From Rubricoccus marinus (GTDB taxonomy: Bacteria > Bacteroidota > Rhodothermia > Rhodothermales > Rubricoccaceae): a DNA stretch of 64,000 bases. The notes under the pieces are model-generated. The model was not told where the DNA came from and did not search any database. It saw only the letters and a program-made list of their open reading frames with translations. The translations under genes and the position numbers were made by a program. The stretch covers positions 3,890,488-3,954,487 of the forward strand of contig NZ_MQWB01000001.1 of NCBI RefSeq assembly GCF_002257665.1. Reading direction: 5' to 3'. This document shows, in pieces, positions 10,889-19,972 of this stretch; positions within the stretch are counted from its first letter, which is position 1, and each line of letters starts with the position of its first letter.

Positions 10889-12270
10889 CCGACTTCGACG
10901 ACCGTTTCGCGGACCGCGTGCGCGAGGCGTTCGACGCCTACGAGGAGCCCGTGGACGAGGCCGCGTGGGCGCGCACAAAAGCCGCACTCGCCTCTGGCGC
11001 CTCCGAGACGGGGCCGGCTGCCGTGCCCGTCGCCTCTGGCGCCGCACCGCGCCGTGCGGGGGACCGCTCGGCGGCCGCGCAACGCCCGCGTCGCGCGGTC
11101 TGGATCGGCGCCGCCGCGCTCGCCGCACTGATCCTGGCCGCTGGCGTCTGGACCGCCCGCCCCGGCCTCGCGCCAGAGGCCGAGGCGCCGGCCGTCGCCG
11201 TGGCGCAGCAGGAACCGGAGCCCGCGGCGGACGACCTCGCGCCAGAGGCCAGCGATTCCACCGAGCCTGCTTTCGCCGATCCTGCGCCCGCCTCTGGCGA
11301 GAGCGCTGCGGCGGTGGCGCCAGAGGCCTCGCGTGCGGCCCGCGGTCTCGCGCCGCGCCGTTCGGCCGCGCCTGTGGCCCCAGGTCCTGTTTCTCCCCGC
11401 ACCCCAGCGCTTGCTCCTGAGCAGGCGGCCGGTATGGACGCGTCAGAGGTAGCCGTTGCGCTACCGCTTGTGAGAGAGGGCGCGGACGTGTCGCAAGAGG
11501 CCTCGGGCGCGAGACTTTCGCCAGAGGATGAGGATTTTTCTGTGGTGTCCCTGCCTTCCATCGTTGTCGCAGTGCCCAAGCCGGAGGTAAAAGTGGATCG
11601 GCTTGACGGGCCACTCCCTATGCGTCGCGTCTCGGAGGGGTTGAGCGTGACGGTGGCGTCTACGTCTGCACTCTCCGGCGGACAGTTTGCCGAAGGGCTG
11701 GGAGGCTCGGTGGGCGTCGTGCAGGAGTTCGCCGTCGCCAGAGGCCTCTCCGTCTCGGGCGGCGCACTCGCGGCGTACAACCGCTTCACCGTGGAGCCGA
11801 GCGGGAACGCGGCGCCTCTGGCGTTCCGGGACATCGCCGCGGACCCCTCGCTCTCGGTGAGCGTGCCGAGCCGGACGGAGTTCTCGACGCTCGCGCTGGA
11901 AATTCCGCTGGACGTGGGACTGGACGTGTTCCGCGCTGCCGGAGGCCGTGTCGGCGTTTCGGCCGGCGTGACCTCGGCGGTCTACCTCGCGCAGACGTTC
12001 CGGGAAGAGGGGCGGACGTACTCGGCTGGCGTGTCCAGCCCGAGCGGCGACGTTGCGACGTTCGAGGCGCAGGCGTACACCGCGAGCGACTCCCCGGGCC
12101 CGCTCAGCCGCATAGACCTAGCGCGGCAGCTCAACCTCGGGCTCCGCTTCACGTCCGACCGCTCGCCTCTGGCGGTGGAGGGCTACACGCGGCTCCCGCT
12201 CGGCGGGCTGACGTCGCAGGACCTGGACCTCACGACGGTCGGCGTGCGGCTCCGCATCGCGCTCCGCTAG
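10885..12270 (+). CDS. Anti-sigma-like membrane protein with C-terminal beta-barrel domain
   Basis: This 461-residue protein is coupled to the ECF sigma gene. Residues 1-70 are cytoplasmic and begin with DDRFADRVREAFDAYEEPVDEAAW, the short helical start seen in Bacteroidota proteins paired with ECF sigmas. A single membrane helix spans about 71-90. Residues 95-200 are a low-complexity Ala/Pro/Glu linker rich in LAPEAS and ASGE, mostly encoded by repeat copies. From about 210 the sequence alternates polar and hydrophobic residues and ends LTTVGVRLRIALR, typical of an outer-membrane beta-barrel domain. I infer that it senses envelope state and holds or releases the sigma factor. Confidence 0.8.
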   Translation: MTDFDDRFADRVREAFDAYEEPVDEAAWARTKAALASGASETGPAAVPVASGAAPRRAGDRSAAAQRPRRAVWIGAAALAALILAAGVWTARPGLAPEAEAPAVAVAQQEPEPAADDLAPEASDSTEPAFADPAPASGESAAAVAPEASRAARGLAPRRSAAPVAPGPVSPRTPALAPEQAAGMDASEVAVALPLVREGADVSQEASGARLSPEDEDFSVVSLPSIVVAVPKPEVKVDRLDGPLPMRRVSEGLSVTVASTSALSGGQFAEGLGGSVGVVQEFAVARGLSVSGGALAAYNRFTVEPSGNAAPLAFRDIAADPSLSVSVPSRTEFSTLALEIPLDVGLDVFRAAGGRVGVSAGVTSAVYLAQTFREEGRTYSAGVSSPSGDVATFEAQAYTASDSPGPLSRIDLARQLNLGLRFTSDRSPLAVEGYTRLPLGGLTSQDLDLTTVGVRLRIALR

Positions 12271-12287
12271 CCTCTGGCGCCAGAGGC
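12270..12287. repeat. 18-bp palindrome linking two convergent stop codons
   Basis: GCCTCTGGCGCCAGAGGC is the entire space between two convergent genes. Its outer bases belong to the TAG stop on each strand, extending the perfect palindrome to 24 bp (12267-12290). Confidence 0.97.
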
Positions 12288-15200
12288 TAGAAGTCCACGC
12301 CGAAGGAGAAGTACACGCGGTTCTCCCCGAACTGGCGACCGTCGAAGGGCCACGCCCAGTCCACGCGGACGGGGTAGCCGAAGACGAGCGTGCGCAAGCC
12401 CACACCAGTCCCGATCAGGATGTCGTCGAACTCGCGCCGCGCGGGCTCGGTCACGTTGCCCTGCTCGTCGGTCTCGGCCGGGACGTCGCGCCACACGTCC
12501 AGCCCGCCAGAGGCGATAAAGCCGGCGTCCACGAAGCCGACCGTCTGGATGTTGTACAACGGCGCGAGCGGGATCGGGCCGGGGAGCAGCGCCGCCACGA
12601 GCGGCACGCGCGCCTCCAGGTTGGCGAGCGCGAACGAGTTGCCTTCAGCCTCGGAGTAGCCGTAACCGCGCAGCGGCAAGACGGGCGTCGCGAACATGAA
12701 GTCGTCCGGGTTGCGGACGGGCAGGCTGTTAAACGTGGGGTTGAGCCAGTTCTGCACGCCAGAGGCGTAGAAACGCTGGGGATCTGGGCCCAGCGAGACG
12801 CCGGAGCTGGCGCGGAGCGCGAACGCGTAGCCGGGACCGACGGACCAGTAGCGGCGGGCATCTACGAGCGCCGTCGCAAAGCTCACGTCGGGGCCAGGTG
12901 AGCCTGAAACGGACGCGGCGTAGCGCGTGCCGGAGCGTGGGCCGAGAAAGCCCGGGACGGTCGCATCGCGCGTGTAGGACAGTTGCGGCAGCGCGAAGAC
13001 ACGTCTCCGCGGCTGCGTGCCGATATCCGAAAGGTCCGCGAGCGAAACGCCGATGATGCCGACTTCGGCGTCCACGCGGCTGAACTTGCTGAGCGGGTAG
13101 CTGGCCTCCGCCGTGACGCCGTAGTTGCGGTAGCGGTAGACGGTCCGGTCGCGGAAGTCCGGGAGCTCTCGTGCGAGGTGGAAGGCGCGCACGCCCCAAT
13201 CGGTCCGGCCGCGGAGGTTGGCGTAGGAGAGCAGGTAGTCCGAGTTGCGGAGGTCCAGGACAAGGTTCGTCGCGAGCCCGATGCGGTGCTCCCCGAGCAC
13301 GTCGGAAAACAGCATCTGCGTCACGCTCTGCACGCCGAACACGGTGTCGTAGGCGCCAGCGGCGTACACGATGTCGGGCGAGAAGCGGAGCTTGTAGCGG
13401 CGCACGCGGAGACTGCCGTCGGGGTCCAGGTTGTCCTCTGGCGCGAAAGCGTCCGTCGCCGTCTCGAACTGAGCCTCGGCGGCCTGGTCGAACCCCTCGC
13501 CAAAGGTGTAGTCCCGGTAGCTGACCGTCGCCACGTCGAACGTGTCCGTGCTCGCGATGAGGTCCGGCTCGGGCCTCTGGCGCAGCGAGTCGCGGCGGGC
13601 AAGCGTGACCGCGATCAGCGAGTCGATGTTGGTGCCGATGGGCACGCCGGCGCGGTCGAGAACGTCGGGGTCGAAGTCCGCGAGGTCGGGCATCGGGAAG
13701 GCCTCGGGGCGCGTGCCCGGCTCGCGCGGCGGCCGTCCGTCGGCGGCGTCGCGGAGGATGGGGTTGCGCTCGCGGTTGCTCTGCGCGGCGATCTGGAGCG
13801 CGGGCGCGTTCTCGTCCGTCGTGCCCAGGCGGCGTTGCGCCCAGATCGTCGGCGCGAGCGTTTCGGGCAGGTCCTTGCGCGCCAGAGGCTCGCGGAGCAG
13901 GTACACGCTGGGCAGCCCGCGGTCTAGCGCGAGGACCACCGCGCGCGTGCCGTCGGCGGAGACGCTGAGGTCGGTGAAGCCGGTCTGGACGTTGCTCAGC
14001 GGGCGGTGGCCGCCTCCGGGCTCCAGGGCGTAGAGGTTGGGGACGCCGTTCTCGTCGGAGAGGAAGAGGATGGCCTCGCCAGAGGCCTCTGGCGAGGCGG
14101 GAGCGAGGTCCTCTCCGAACACCATGTCGGCACCCGAGGCTTCTGGCGCCAGAGGCTCAGGGAGTGGAGCCGCCGCGACGGGCGTCTGCGCGACGCGGGC
14201 GTGCGTCTGATCCCAGACCGGATCGCTCGTCAAGCGCTCGACCCGGCCGGGGCTCGCGACCTCGATGCGGTAGATGTCAAAAGCGCCGCGCCCGAGGGTG
14301 CGCGTGTCGAAGGTGCGGCTTTCGGCGCCAGAGGCGGTGACCTGGCCGGTGACGAGCTGGCCCGCGCGGTCGGAGTGGAAGACGAGGGCCGTCCCATCGG
14401 GCGTCCACGCGGGGGCGTGGTCGGCGTAGAGGTCGCGCGTGAGGTTCGTCGTCTCGCCAGAGGCGATGTCAACGATCCACAGGTCGGAGTGGGCCCCGGC
14501 AGTGCCTTCGAAGGCGAGGCGCGCGCCGTCCGGGCTCCACGCAACGGCCTGGATCGCATCCACGCCGGTCGGCCGTACGATCTCGCTCGCGCCAGAGGCC
14601 ACGTCGACAAGCGCGATGGCGTCGGTCGCGCCGCTCTTGACGGCGACGGCGAGGCGCTGCCCGTCGGGGCTCCACGCCATGCCGGGCGTGAGGATGCGCA
14701 GGCTCTCAAAGCGCGGGTTGTCCTGCGCGTCCAGCACCTTTCGCAGGTTGGGCGAGCCGGCGGTCTCGGCCACCATCACATCGAACAGGCCGTCGCTCGT
14801 AGCGACGTACGCCACCTTGTCGCCCTGCGGCGAGAGAACGGGGCTCGCGTGGTAGCCCGCGCCGCCGCGCTCGCGCGTCGCCAGAGGCCGGGCCACGTCG
14901 CGGATGGCCTCTCGCGCGGCGACCTCAGGGAAGTAGACGGCTTTGAGCGTGCGGTGCCAGCGCTCGGAAAGCTCGTTGAGGGACAGGCCTGTGGCCCGGC
15001 GCACGGCGCCCGGCACGTTGCGCTGAAGGCGGACGCGCTCCAGGATCTCGGTGACCTTTTCCTGCCCGTACTCCTCGGCCACGAAGTCCCACACGCCCTG
15101 CCCGCCGCGATAGGCGAAGTAGCCGCTGAGGCGCGGGATGGGCGCGAGGTTGTCCTCCAAGACGGCGTCGCGGAGGTACATGTCCGAGTTGGTATCCCAG

Positions 15201-15763
15201 CCCTGCGCGCTGTATTCCGCGAGGCCCTCGTTGAACCACAACGGAATGGGGAAGCGAAGCCCGCGCTGCAAGAGGCTTTGGACGCTCCCGCCGTAGAACA
15301 CGTCGTTGACAACCGCGTGGACGAGTTCGTGGTGGATCACACGCCGGAAGTCCCGCCAATCGCCCGTAAAGGGGATCGCGATGCGGTTCTTGTACAGCTC
15401 CGTCACGCCGCCGATGCCCTCGGCGTAGTCCGGAAGCTGCACCGCGTTCGTGACCGCGAAGTCGTTGTGCGAGGGGTAGACGAGAAAGGTGACGCGCTTG
15501 GCGAGGTCGTAGTTGAACGTCTCGGCGACCTCGCGATAGGCCTCCTCGGCGGCCTCGGCGGTAAACGCCGCGAGCACTTCGCCCGAGCCGGGCGCGTGGT
15601 CCCGCTCGAAGAAGTACACGTCGAAGTGCTCGCTCTGCACGTAGCGCCACGCGGGCGCGTCGTACTGCACGCGGTTCTTGCCGAAGGCGAAGTACTGCGC
15701 GCTCGCCTCTGGCGCCAGAGGCACGAGCGCGGCGAGCGCGAGCAGGGCGAGGCGGCGGAGCAT
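12287..15763 (-). CDS. Gluzincin peptidase / beta-propeller / Omp85-type barrel fusion protein
   Basis: This 1158-residue exported protein has a signal peptide ending in ASAQY. Domain 1 (about 30-330) is a peptidase-MA-like gluzincin with HHELVHA (zinc ligands His145 and His149, catalytic Glu146) and NEGLAEY near 178-184. Domain 2 (about 340-640) holds PD40/TolB-like propeller blades such as GMAWSPDGQRLAV and AVAWSPDGARLAF. Domain 3 (about 800-1158) resembles the bacterial surface antigen/Omp85 barrel, with PLRGYGY near the end of the barrel and a terminal Phe. The architecture is known from Bacteroidota but its function is undefined; protein quality control or secretion at the outer membrane is a guess. 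Confidence 0.88.
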   Translation of the reverse strand: MLRRLALLALAALVPLAPEASAQYFAFGKNRVQYDAPAWRYVQSEHFDVYFFERDHAPGSGEVLAAFTAEAAEEAYREVAETFNYDLAKRVTFLVYPSHNDFAVTNAVQLPDYAEGIGGVTELYKNRIAIPFTGDWRDFRRVIHHELVHAVVNDVFYGGSVQSLLQRGLRFPIPLWFNEGLAEYSAQGWDTNSDMYLRDAVLEDNLAPIPRLSGYFAYRGGQGVWDFVAEEYGQEKVTEILERVRLQRNVPGAVRRATGLSLNELSERWHRTLKAVYFPEVAAREAIRDVARPLATRERGGAGYHASPVLSPQGDKVAYVATSDGLFDVMVAETAGSPNLRKVLDAQDNPRFESLRILTPGMAWSPDGQRLAVAVKSGATDAIALVDVASGASEIVRPTGVDAIQAVAWSPDGARLAFEGTAGAHSDLWIVDIASGETTNLTRDLYADHAPAWTPDGTALVFHSDRAGQLVTGQVTASGAESRTFDTRTLGRGAFDIYRIEVASPGRVERLTSDPVWDQTHARVAQTPVAAAPLPEPLAPEASGADMVFGEDLAPASPEASGEAILFLSDENGVPNLYALEPGGGHRPLSNVQTGFTDLSVSADGTRAVVLALDRGLPSVYLLREPLARKDLPETLAPTIWAQRRLGTTDENAPALQIAAQSNRERNPILRDAADGRPPREPGTRPEAFPMPDLADFDPDVLDRAGVPIGTNIDSLIAVTLARRDSLRQRPEPDLIASTDTFDVATVSYRDYTFGEGFDQAAEAQFETATDAFAPEDNLDPDGSLRVRRYKLRFSPDIVYAAGAYDTVFGVQSVTQMLFSDVLGEHRIGLATNLVLDLRNSDYLLSYANLRGRTDWGVRAFHLARELPDFRDRTVYRYRNYGVTAEASYPLSKFSRVDAEVGIIGVSLADLSDIGTQPRRRVFALPQLSYTRDATVPGFLGPRSGTRYAASVSGSPGPDVSFATALVDARRYWSVGPGYAFALRASSGVSLGPDPQRFYASGVQNWLNPTFNSLPVRNPDDFMFATPVLPLRGYGYSEAEGNSFALANLEARVPLVAALLPGPIPLAPLYNIQTVGFVDAGFIASGGLDVWRDVPAETDEQGNVTEPARREFDDILIGTGVGLRTLVFGYPVRVDWAWPFDGRQFGENRVYFSFGVDF

Positions 15764-15973
15764 GGCGGGGCCAGTAGGCAGTGGGGAGCGGCCAGTGGGG
15801 AGCAGGGCTCCAGCGCCAGAGGCCTGCTGCACGATAGGGTGGGCCCAACGCAGCGGCAAGGCGAATGCGTGCGGCCTTTGGCGCCCAATAGTCCCCCAAC
15901 GAAAACCGCCTCTGGCGAGATGCCACCGGGCACCATCGACAGAGGCGGAGCGAAACGGCGCGGACGCCAGGGA

Positions 15974-17281
15974 CTAGAACCCGCCCTCGAAGGCGTCCAG
16001 CGTGGGCATGTCCTCTTCCACGTGCGTCGGCGGCTCGGCGGGTGCGTAGGCCTCCCAGATTTCCTCGATCGCTCCGGCTAGCTCGGCGAGGTCTTCCTCG
16101 GTGTGGAGCGCGGAGAGGCTGATGCGGAAGCGCTGCTCGCTCGCGGGCACAACAGGCGCCTCCACGTGATTGACGAACAGGCCGCGGTCGTGGAACGCGT
16201 GCGCCATCGCGCGCACGTCGGCGCCGAGTGGGGCGGGGAGCGAGAAGATCGGCGTCACGCCAGAGGCCTCGAAGCCCATGCCCTGGAGCGTCTCGGCAAA
16301 GTTCGCCGCGTGGTCCATCAGGCGCGTGTGGATCTCGGGCTCGCTCTCCAGCACGTCCAGGCCCGCGATGACGGCGGCGCACACGGCGGAGGAGAGCGAC
16401 GCGCTGAAGACGTGCGCCCGCGAGAAGTACCGGAGGTATTCCACGATGTCTCGGTTGGCCGCGATAAAGCCGCCGGAGACCGCGAATGACTTGGAGAACG
16501 TGCCGACGATGACGTCCACCTCCTTCGCCACGTCGAACATCGCGACGGTCCCGCGGCCGTTCGGCCCGGTCACGCCCGTTCCGTGCGCGTCGTCCACGAT
16601 GAGCATCGCGTCGTGCTTGGTGCAGGTCTCAGCCACGCGGTCCAAACGCGCGACGTCTCCCGTCATGGAGTACACGCCCTCCACGCTTACGAACACATCG
16701 CGGTAGTCGCCGCGGACCTCGGCGAGCGTGGCGTCCAGCGCGCGGAGGTCCCGGTGGGGGAACGTGCGGCCCGGCACCTTGCCCAGCTTCAACCCGTCGA
16801 TAAACGACGCGTGGCTGTGCGCGTCGTAGACCGCGAAGTCCTTGGAGGAGGGGAGGGCACTCATCAGGCCGACGTTGGCCGAGTAGCCGGTTCCGTAGAG
16901 GAGGGCCGCTTCCTGACCTTCGAGAGCAGCCAGCCGGTCCTGAAGCTCGCGCTGGAGCGGGCCGTGCCCGTTGAGCGCAGGGGGGCCGCCCACGCCTACT
17001 CCATACGTCGCGACCGCCTCCTGCACGCGCTTGACCACGACCGGGTGCGTCGCGAAGCCGAGGTAGTTGTTCGCGCCGAACATCCGCATCGGCCGGACCT
17101 CACCGGAGTAGTCGCGGACGGTGACCTCGCGGTCGGTTTCGGTCAGGACGTGGCGGTATTGGAGTCCGTCGATGTTTGCCGCGCGGTCTTCTCGGATGCG
17201 GTGAGCAAAGGTCGAGGTGCGTTTGGTGACCCCGTACTGGGTCCGGATGCGAAGCAAATCGCGATACGTCAGGGCGCTCAC
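15974..17281 (-). CDS. AONS/serine palmitoyltransferase-type PLP enzyme
   Basis: This is a 435-residue member of the alpha-oxoamine synthase family (KBL, BioF, HemA, SPT), which condenses an amino acid with an acyl-CoA in the cytoplasm. PLP-binding residues are present: VDDAHG (Asp231, His233) and the Schiff-base lysine Lys264 in GTFSKSFAVSGG. The GHGPLQRELQ and NNYLGFATHP motifs are also intact. The substrate is uncertain; no bioF, tdh or sphingolipid gene is adjacent. In Bacteroidota this type can make the sphingoid base. I chose the GTG at 17281 (protein MSALTYRDLLRIR); a TTG 17 codons upstream (17332) would add an unlikely extension. A 20-residue acidic tail follows the core. Confidence 0.88.
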   Translation of the reverse strand: MSALTYRDLLRIRTQYGVTKRTSTFAHRIREDRAANIDGLQYRHVLTETDREVTVRDYSGEVRPMRMFGANNYLGFATHPVVVKRVQEAVATYGVGVGGPPALNGHGPLQRELQDRLAALEGQEAALLYGTGYSANVGLMSALPSSKDFAVYDAHSHASFIDGLKLGKVPGRTFPHRDLRALDATLAEVRGDYRDVFVSVEGVYSMTGDVARLDRVAETCTKHDAMLIVDDAHGTGVTGPNGRGTVAMFDVAKEVDVIVGTFSKSFAVSGGFIAANRDIVEYLRYFSRAHVFSASLSSAVCAAVIAGLDVLESEPEIHTRLMDHAANFAETLQGMGFEASGVTPIFSLPAPLGADVRAMAHAFHDRGLFVNHVEAPVVPASEQRFRISLSALHTEEDLAELAGAIEEIWEAYAPAEPPTHVEEDMPTLDAFEGGF

Positions 17282-17531
17282 GGCGTGGTGTGGTGGGAAT
17301 AGGGAGACGCTTCTGTATGCCCGGAAGGCCAATCAAAGCATCCGTAATGGCTTCGCTTCGTTGCGCAGCAGTTCTGCGGCAGCAATGCTCGGAGGCGCTC
17401 ATGCGTCGCCTCCCTCGAGCCGCCCAACGACGGCTCAGCCAATCTTAAGCGCGGACACTTCGGGTGCCCCCTAAGCAAACACATTTTGACGCAAGCGGCA
17501 TGTAATACACATCCACAACCGTCATATTTCT
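17282..17531. other. Intergenic region, relatively AT-rich
   Basis: This gap between two minus-strand genes is clearly less GC-rich than its surroundings and is free of the decamer repeat, which is unusual here. It presumably holds the promoter of the PLP enzyme gene. I see no convincing gene: a minus-strand frame through it (17278-17535) is Cys- and His-rich with no recognisable pattern. Confidence 0.5.
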
Positions 17532-18860
17532 TCACCCAGCCTCCCTAATCCACCTGCCCAAGTCTTTAAAAGATGCCTTTTTGCCTGTCATCAAGATTCC
17601 CACGCGGTAGATCCGCGCCGCGAGCCACACCGCCCCGACAAAGCTTACGCCGAGCAGTGCCAGTGACGCGAGGACCTGCCACAGCGGGACGTCCGTGACC
17701 GCCATCCGAACCACCATAAGAATGGGCGAGGAGAGCGGGAACAGCGAGAGCGCCACCGCCAGAGGCGCCTCCGGCTGGTCCACCACGTAGGGCAGGAAGA
17801 GCAGCGGCACGATGATGGGGATGATGACCGGCACCTGGAGGCTCTGGGCGTCGGCCTCCGTGTCCACCATGCTGCCGACGGCCGCGAACAGGCTCGCGAA
17901 GAGGAGGTAGCCGCCGAGGAAGAAGAGCACGAACGCGACGAGGAGCCCCGGCGAGAGCACGGCCGCGATCGCAGCCGGGTCGAACGGGGCCTCTGGCGCG
18001 GCGGCGATCCCGCCGGCCGGCATCGCGCCCGTGGGGGACGCGCCAGAGGCGACGGCCTCGGGCCCGAGCACGAGGGCGAGGAGCGGTCCGGCAGCAGCGC
18101 TGATTCCGGCTAGGAGGACGCCCCACGAGATCAGCTGCACAAGCCCGACCGCGCCGATACCGACCACCTTGCCCATGAGGAGGTCGAACGGGCGCACGCT
18201 GGAGATCACGACCTCGACGATGCGGTTGGTCTTCTCCTCGATCACGCCGCGCATTACCATCGCGCCGTAAAGCAGGACGGCGACGTACACGAGCAGCCCG
18301 AGCACGTTAGCAATGAGGAAACCGATCTCGGCGCCGCCCGCGGCGTCCCCGGCGTCGCTTACGGTCACGAAGTCCAGCCGCGTGGGCGCGTCCAGCACGT
18401 CGAGCACGGCCTCTGGCGCGCCGGCGATCCGGGCGCGCTCGGCGCGGACGGCGCTGCGGACGGAGCCGCGGAGCTCGGCTTGGAGCGTGAGCCCGCCGCC
18501 AGAGGTGGAGAGGTAGCGCGCCGAGGCCTCGCCGGTCAGCAGCCCTTCGGGGAGGATGAGCAGCGCCGCGAGGTCACCGCGGAGGACGCGGGCGCGCAGA
18601 CTGTCCTCTGGCGCCTCGGTGCGCGAGAAGACCACGCCCTCCGGTGCGTCCGCGCTGAGGGCTTCCGCGAGCCGGTTGGTGCCGTCAATGACGGCTACCT
18701 CGCGCGCCTCGTCCGGGCCGTCCGCGAACGCGATGGCGACAACGGGCACGATGACGACGGCCAGCATGAGGACGGGCGCGAGGACCGTCGTGGCGGCAAA
18801 CCACTTGGAGCGCACGCGGCGCAAAAACTCGCTGCGGGCGACGAGAGCAATCGGGGACAT
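17532..18860 (-). CDS. ABC-2 type permease (NatB-like)
   Basis: This is a 442-residue ABC exporter permease. A first membrane helix follows the cytoplasmic start (SEFLRRVRSKWFAATTVLAPVLM), then comes a large extracytoplasmic domain of about 130 residues, then five or six helices (LIANVLGLLVYVAVLLYGAMVMRGV onward). The EEKTNRIVEVVISSVRPFDLLMGKVVG motif after the second helix is typical of the NatB/YhaP group. It lies 75 bases downstream of its ATPase in the same direction. The substrate is unknown; NatAB systems extrude sodium, but many relatives do not. Confidence 0.92.
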   Translation of the reverse strand: MSPIALVARSEFLRRVRSKWFAATTVLAPVLMLAVVIVPVVAIAFADGPDEAREVAVIDGTNRLAEALSADAPEGVVFSRTEAPEDSLRARVLRGDLAALLILPEGLLTGEASARYLSTSGGGLTLQAELRGSVRSAVRAERARIAGAPEAVLDVLDAPTRLDFVTVSDAGDAAGGAEIGFLIANVLGLLVYVAVLLYGAMVMRGVIEEKTNRIVEVVISSVRPFDLLMGKVVGIGAVGLVQLISWGVLLAGISAAAGPLLALVLGPEAVASGASPTGAMPAGGIAAAPEAPFDPAAIAAVLSPGLLVAFVLFFLGGYLLFASLFAAVGSMVDTEADAQSLQVPVIIPIIVPLLFLPYVVDQPEAPLAVALSLFPLSSPILMVVRMAVTDVPLWQVLASLALLGVSFVGAVWLAARIYRVGILMTGKKASFKDLGRWIREAG

Positions 18861-18935
18861 CTCAAAAGGGGAAAGGCCTCTGGCGAGGGCGCGTGGGGCG
18901 TCGCCGTGAGCGCCAGAGGCGAGCAGGGAGCCGCC

Positions 18936-19865
18936 TCAGGCGGCGGGAGCGTTGTCCATGCCGCCAACGGCCTGGCGGAAGATCTCCGCCAGAGGCGGCT
19001 CGTGGAGCTCGAAGCGGTCCACGTCGGCGGAGCCGTCGAGCGCGGCGCGTAGCACGTCGCTGGGGGCCGTGCCGCTGGCGAGGCGCAGCATGGCGGCGGA
19101 GTGCGTGCGCGAGAGAACGCTAACGGCGCCAGAGGCCGAGAGCGCGTCTAGAAAGGCGCCGTCGCCGTCCCAGTGCAACGAGGCGGTGTCCTTGCCGAAC
19201 TGCCGCTTGACATCGCGCAGCGAGCCAGAGAGGAGCACGCGGCCTCTGGCGATCAGGCAGAGGTCGTCACAGAGCTGCTCCACCTGCTCCATGCGGTGAC
19301 TCGCGAACAGAACCGTCCGGCCGTCCGAGCGAAGCTCGGCGACGGTCTCCTGGAGAAGGTCGGCGTTGATGGGGTCGAGCCCACTAAACGGCTCGTCGAG
19401 GATGACGAGGTCCGGGCCGTGCATGACCGTCGCGACGAACTGGACCTTTTGCTGCATCCCCTTGGAGAGCTCCTCCACCTTTTTGCCATACCAACTGGCC
19501 GCGTCGAAGCGCTCCAGCCACTCGCGGGCGGAGCGCTCGGCGTCCCCCGCGCTCATGCCTTTAAGCCGCGCGAGGTAGACGAGCTGCTCGCCGACCTTCA
19601 TCTTGCGGTACAGGCCGCGCTCCTCGGGGAGGTAGCCCATCCGCTTCTGCGTGGCGGCGCTGACGGGCTCGCCGCCGAGCGTCACGGTCCCGGAGTCCGG
19701 CGACGTGATGTGCGCGATCATCCGGATCGTCGAGGTCTTGCCCGCCCCGTTGGGGCCGAGCAGCCCGAAGAGCCGGCCCGGCTCGGCGGTGAATGAGACG
19801 CCGTCAACGGCCAGCGTTTGACCGTAGCGTTTGGTCACGTTTTCGAGACGCAGCACGGGGTCCAT
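18936..19865 (-). CDS. ABC transporter ATP-binding protein (NatA-like)
   Basis: This is a 309-residue nucleotide-binding subunit. Walker A is GPNGAGKTS, the signature is LSKGMQQKVQF, Walker B is LVILDEPFSGLDP and the switch His lies in FASHRMEQVE. The C-terminal 80 residues match the DUF4162 extension found in NatA-type ATPases. It is the first gene of a two-gene operon with the downstream permease. Confidence 0.95.
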   Translation of the reverse strand: MDPVLRLENVTKRYGQTLAVDGVSFTAEPGRLFGLLGPNGAGKTSTIRMIAHITSPDSGTVTLGGEPVSAATQKRMGYLPEERGLYRKMKVGEQLVYLARLKGMSAGDAERSAREWLERFDAASWYGKKVEELSKGMQQKVQFVATVMHGPDLVILDEPFSGLDPINADLLQETVAELRSDGRTVLFASHRMEQVEQLCDDLCLIARGRVLLSGSLRDVKRQFGKDTASLHWDGDGAFLDALSASGAVSVLSRTHSAAMLRLASGTAPSDVLRAALDGSADVDRFELHEPPLAEIFRQAVGGMDNAPAA

Positions 19866-19972
19866 TTAAGATTGGGGGAGGCGAGGAACGGTCTGGGGCG
19901 TACGGTTTCCAACCTCTGGCGCGCACGCCAGAGGCCCCGCAAGCTAGCGGCGCCTCCCTTTCCCCTCCCGTC

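Noticed and set aside
17278..17535. 85-codon minus-strand frame in the AT-richer gap
   Set aside because: No start context, family or compositional support; likely spurious.
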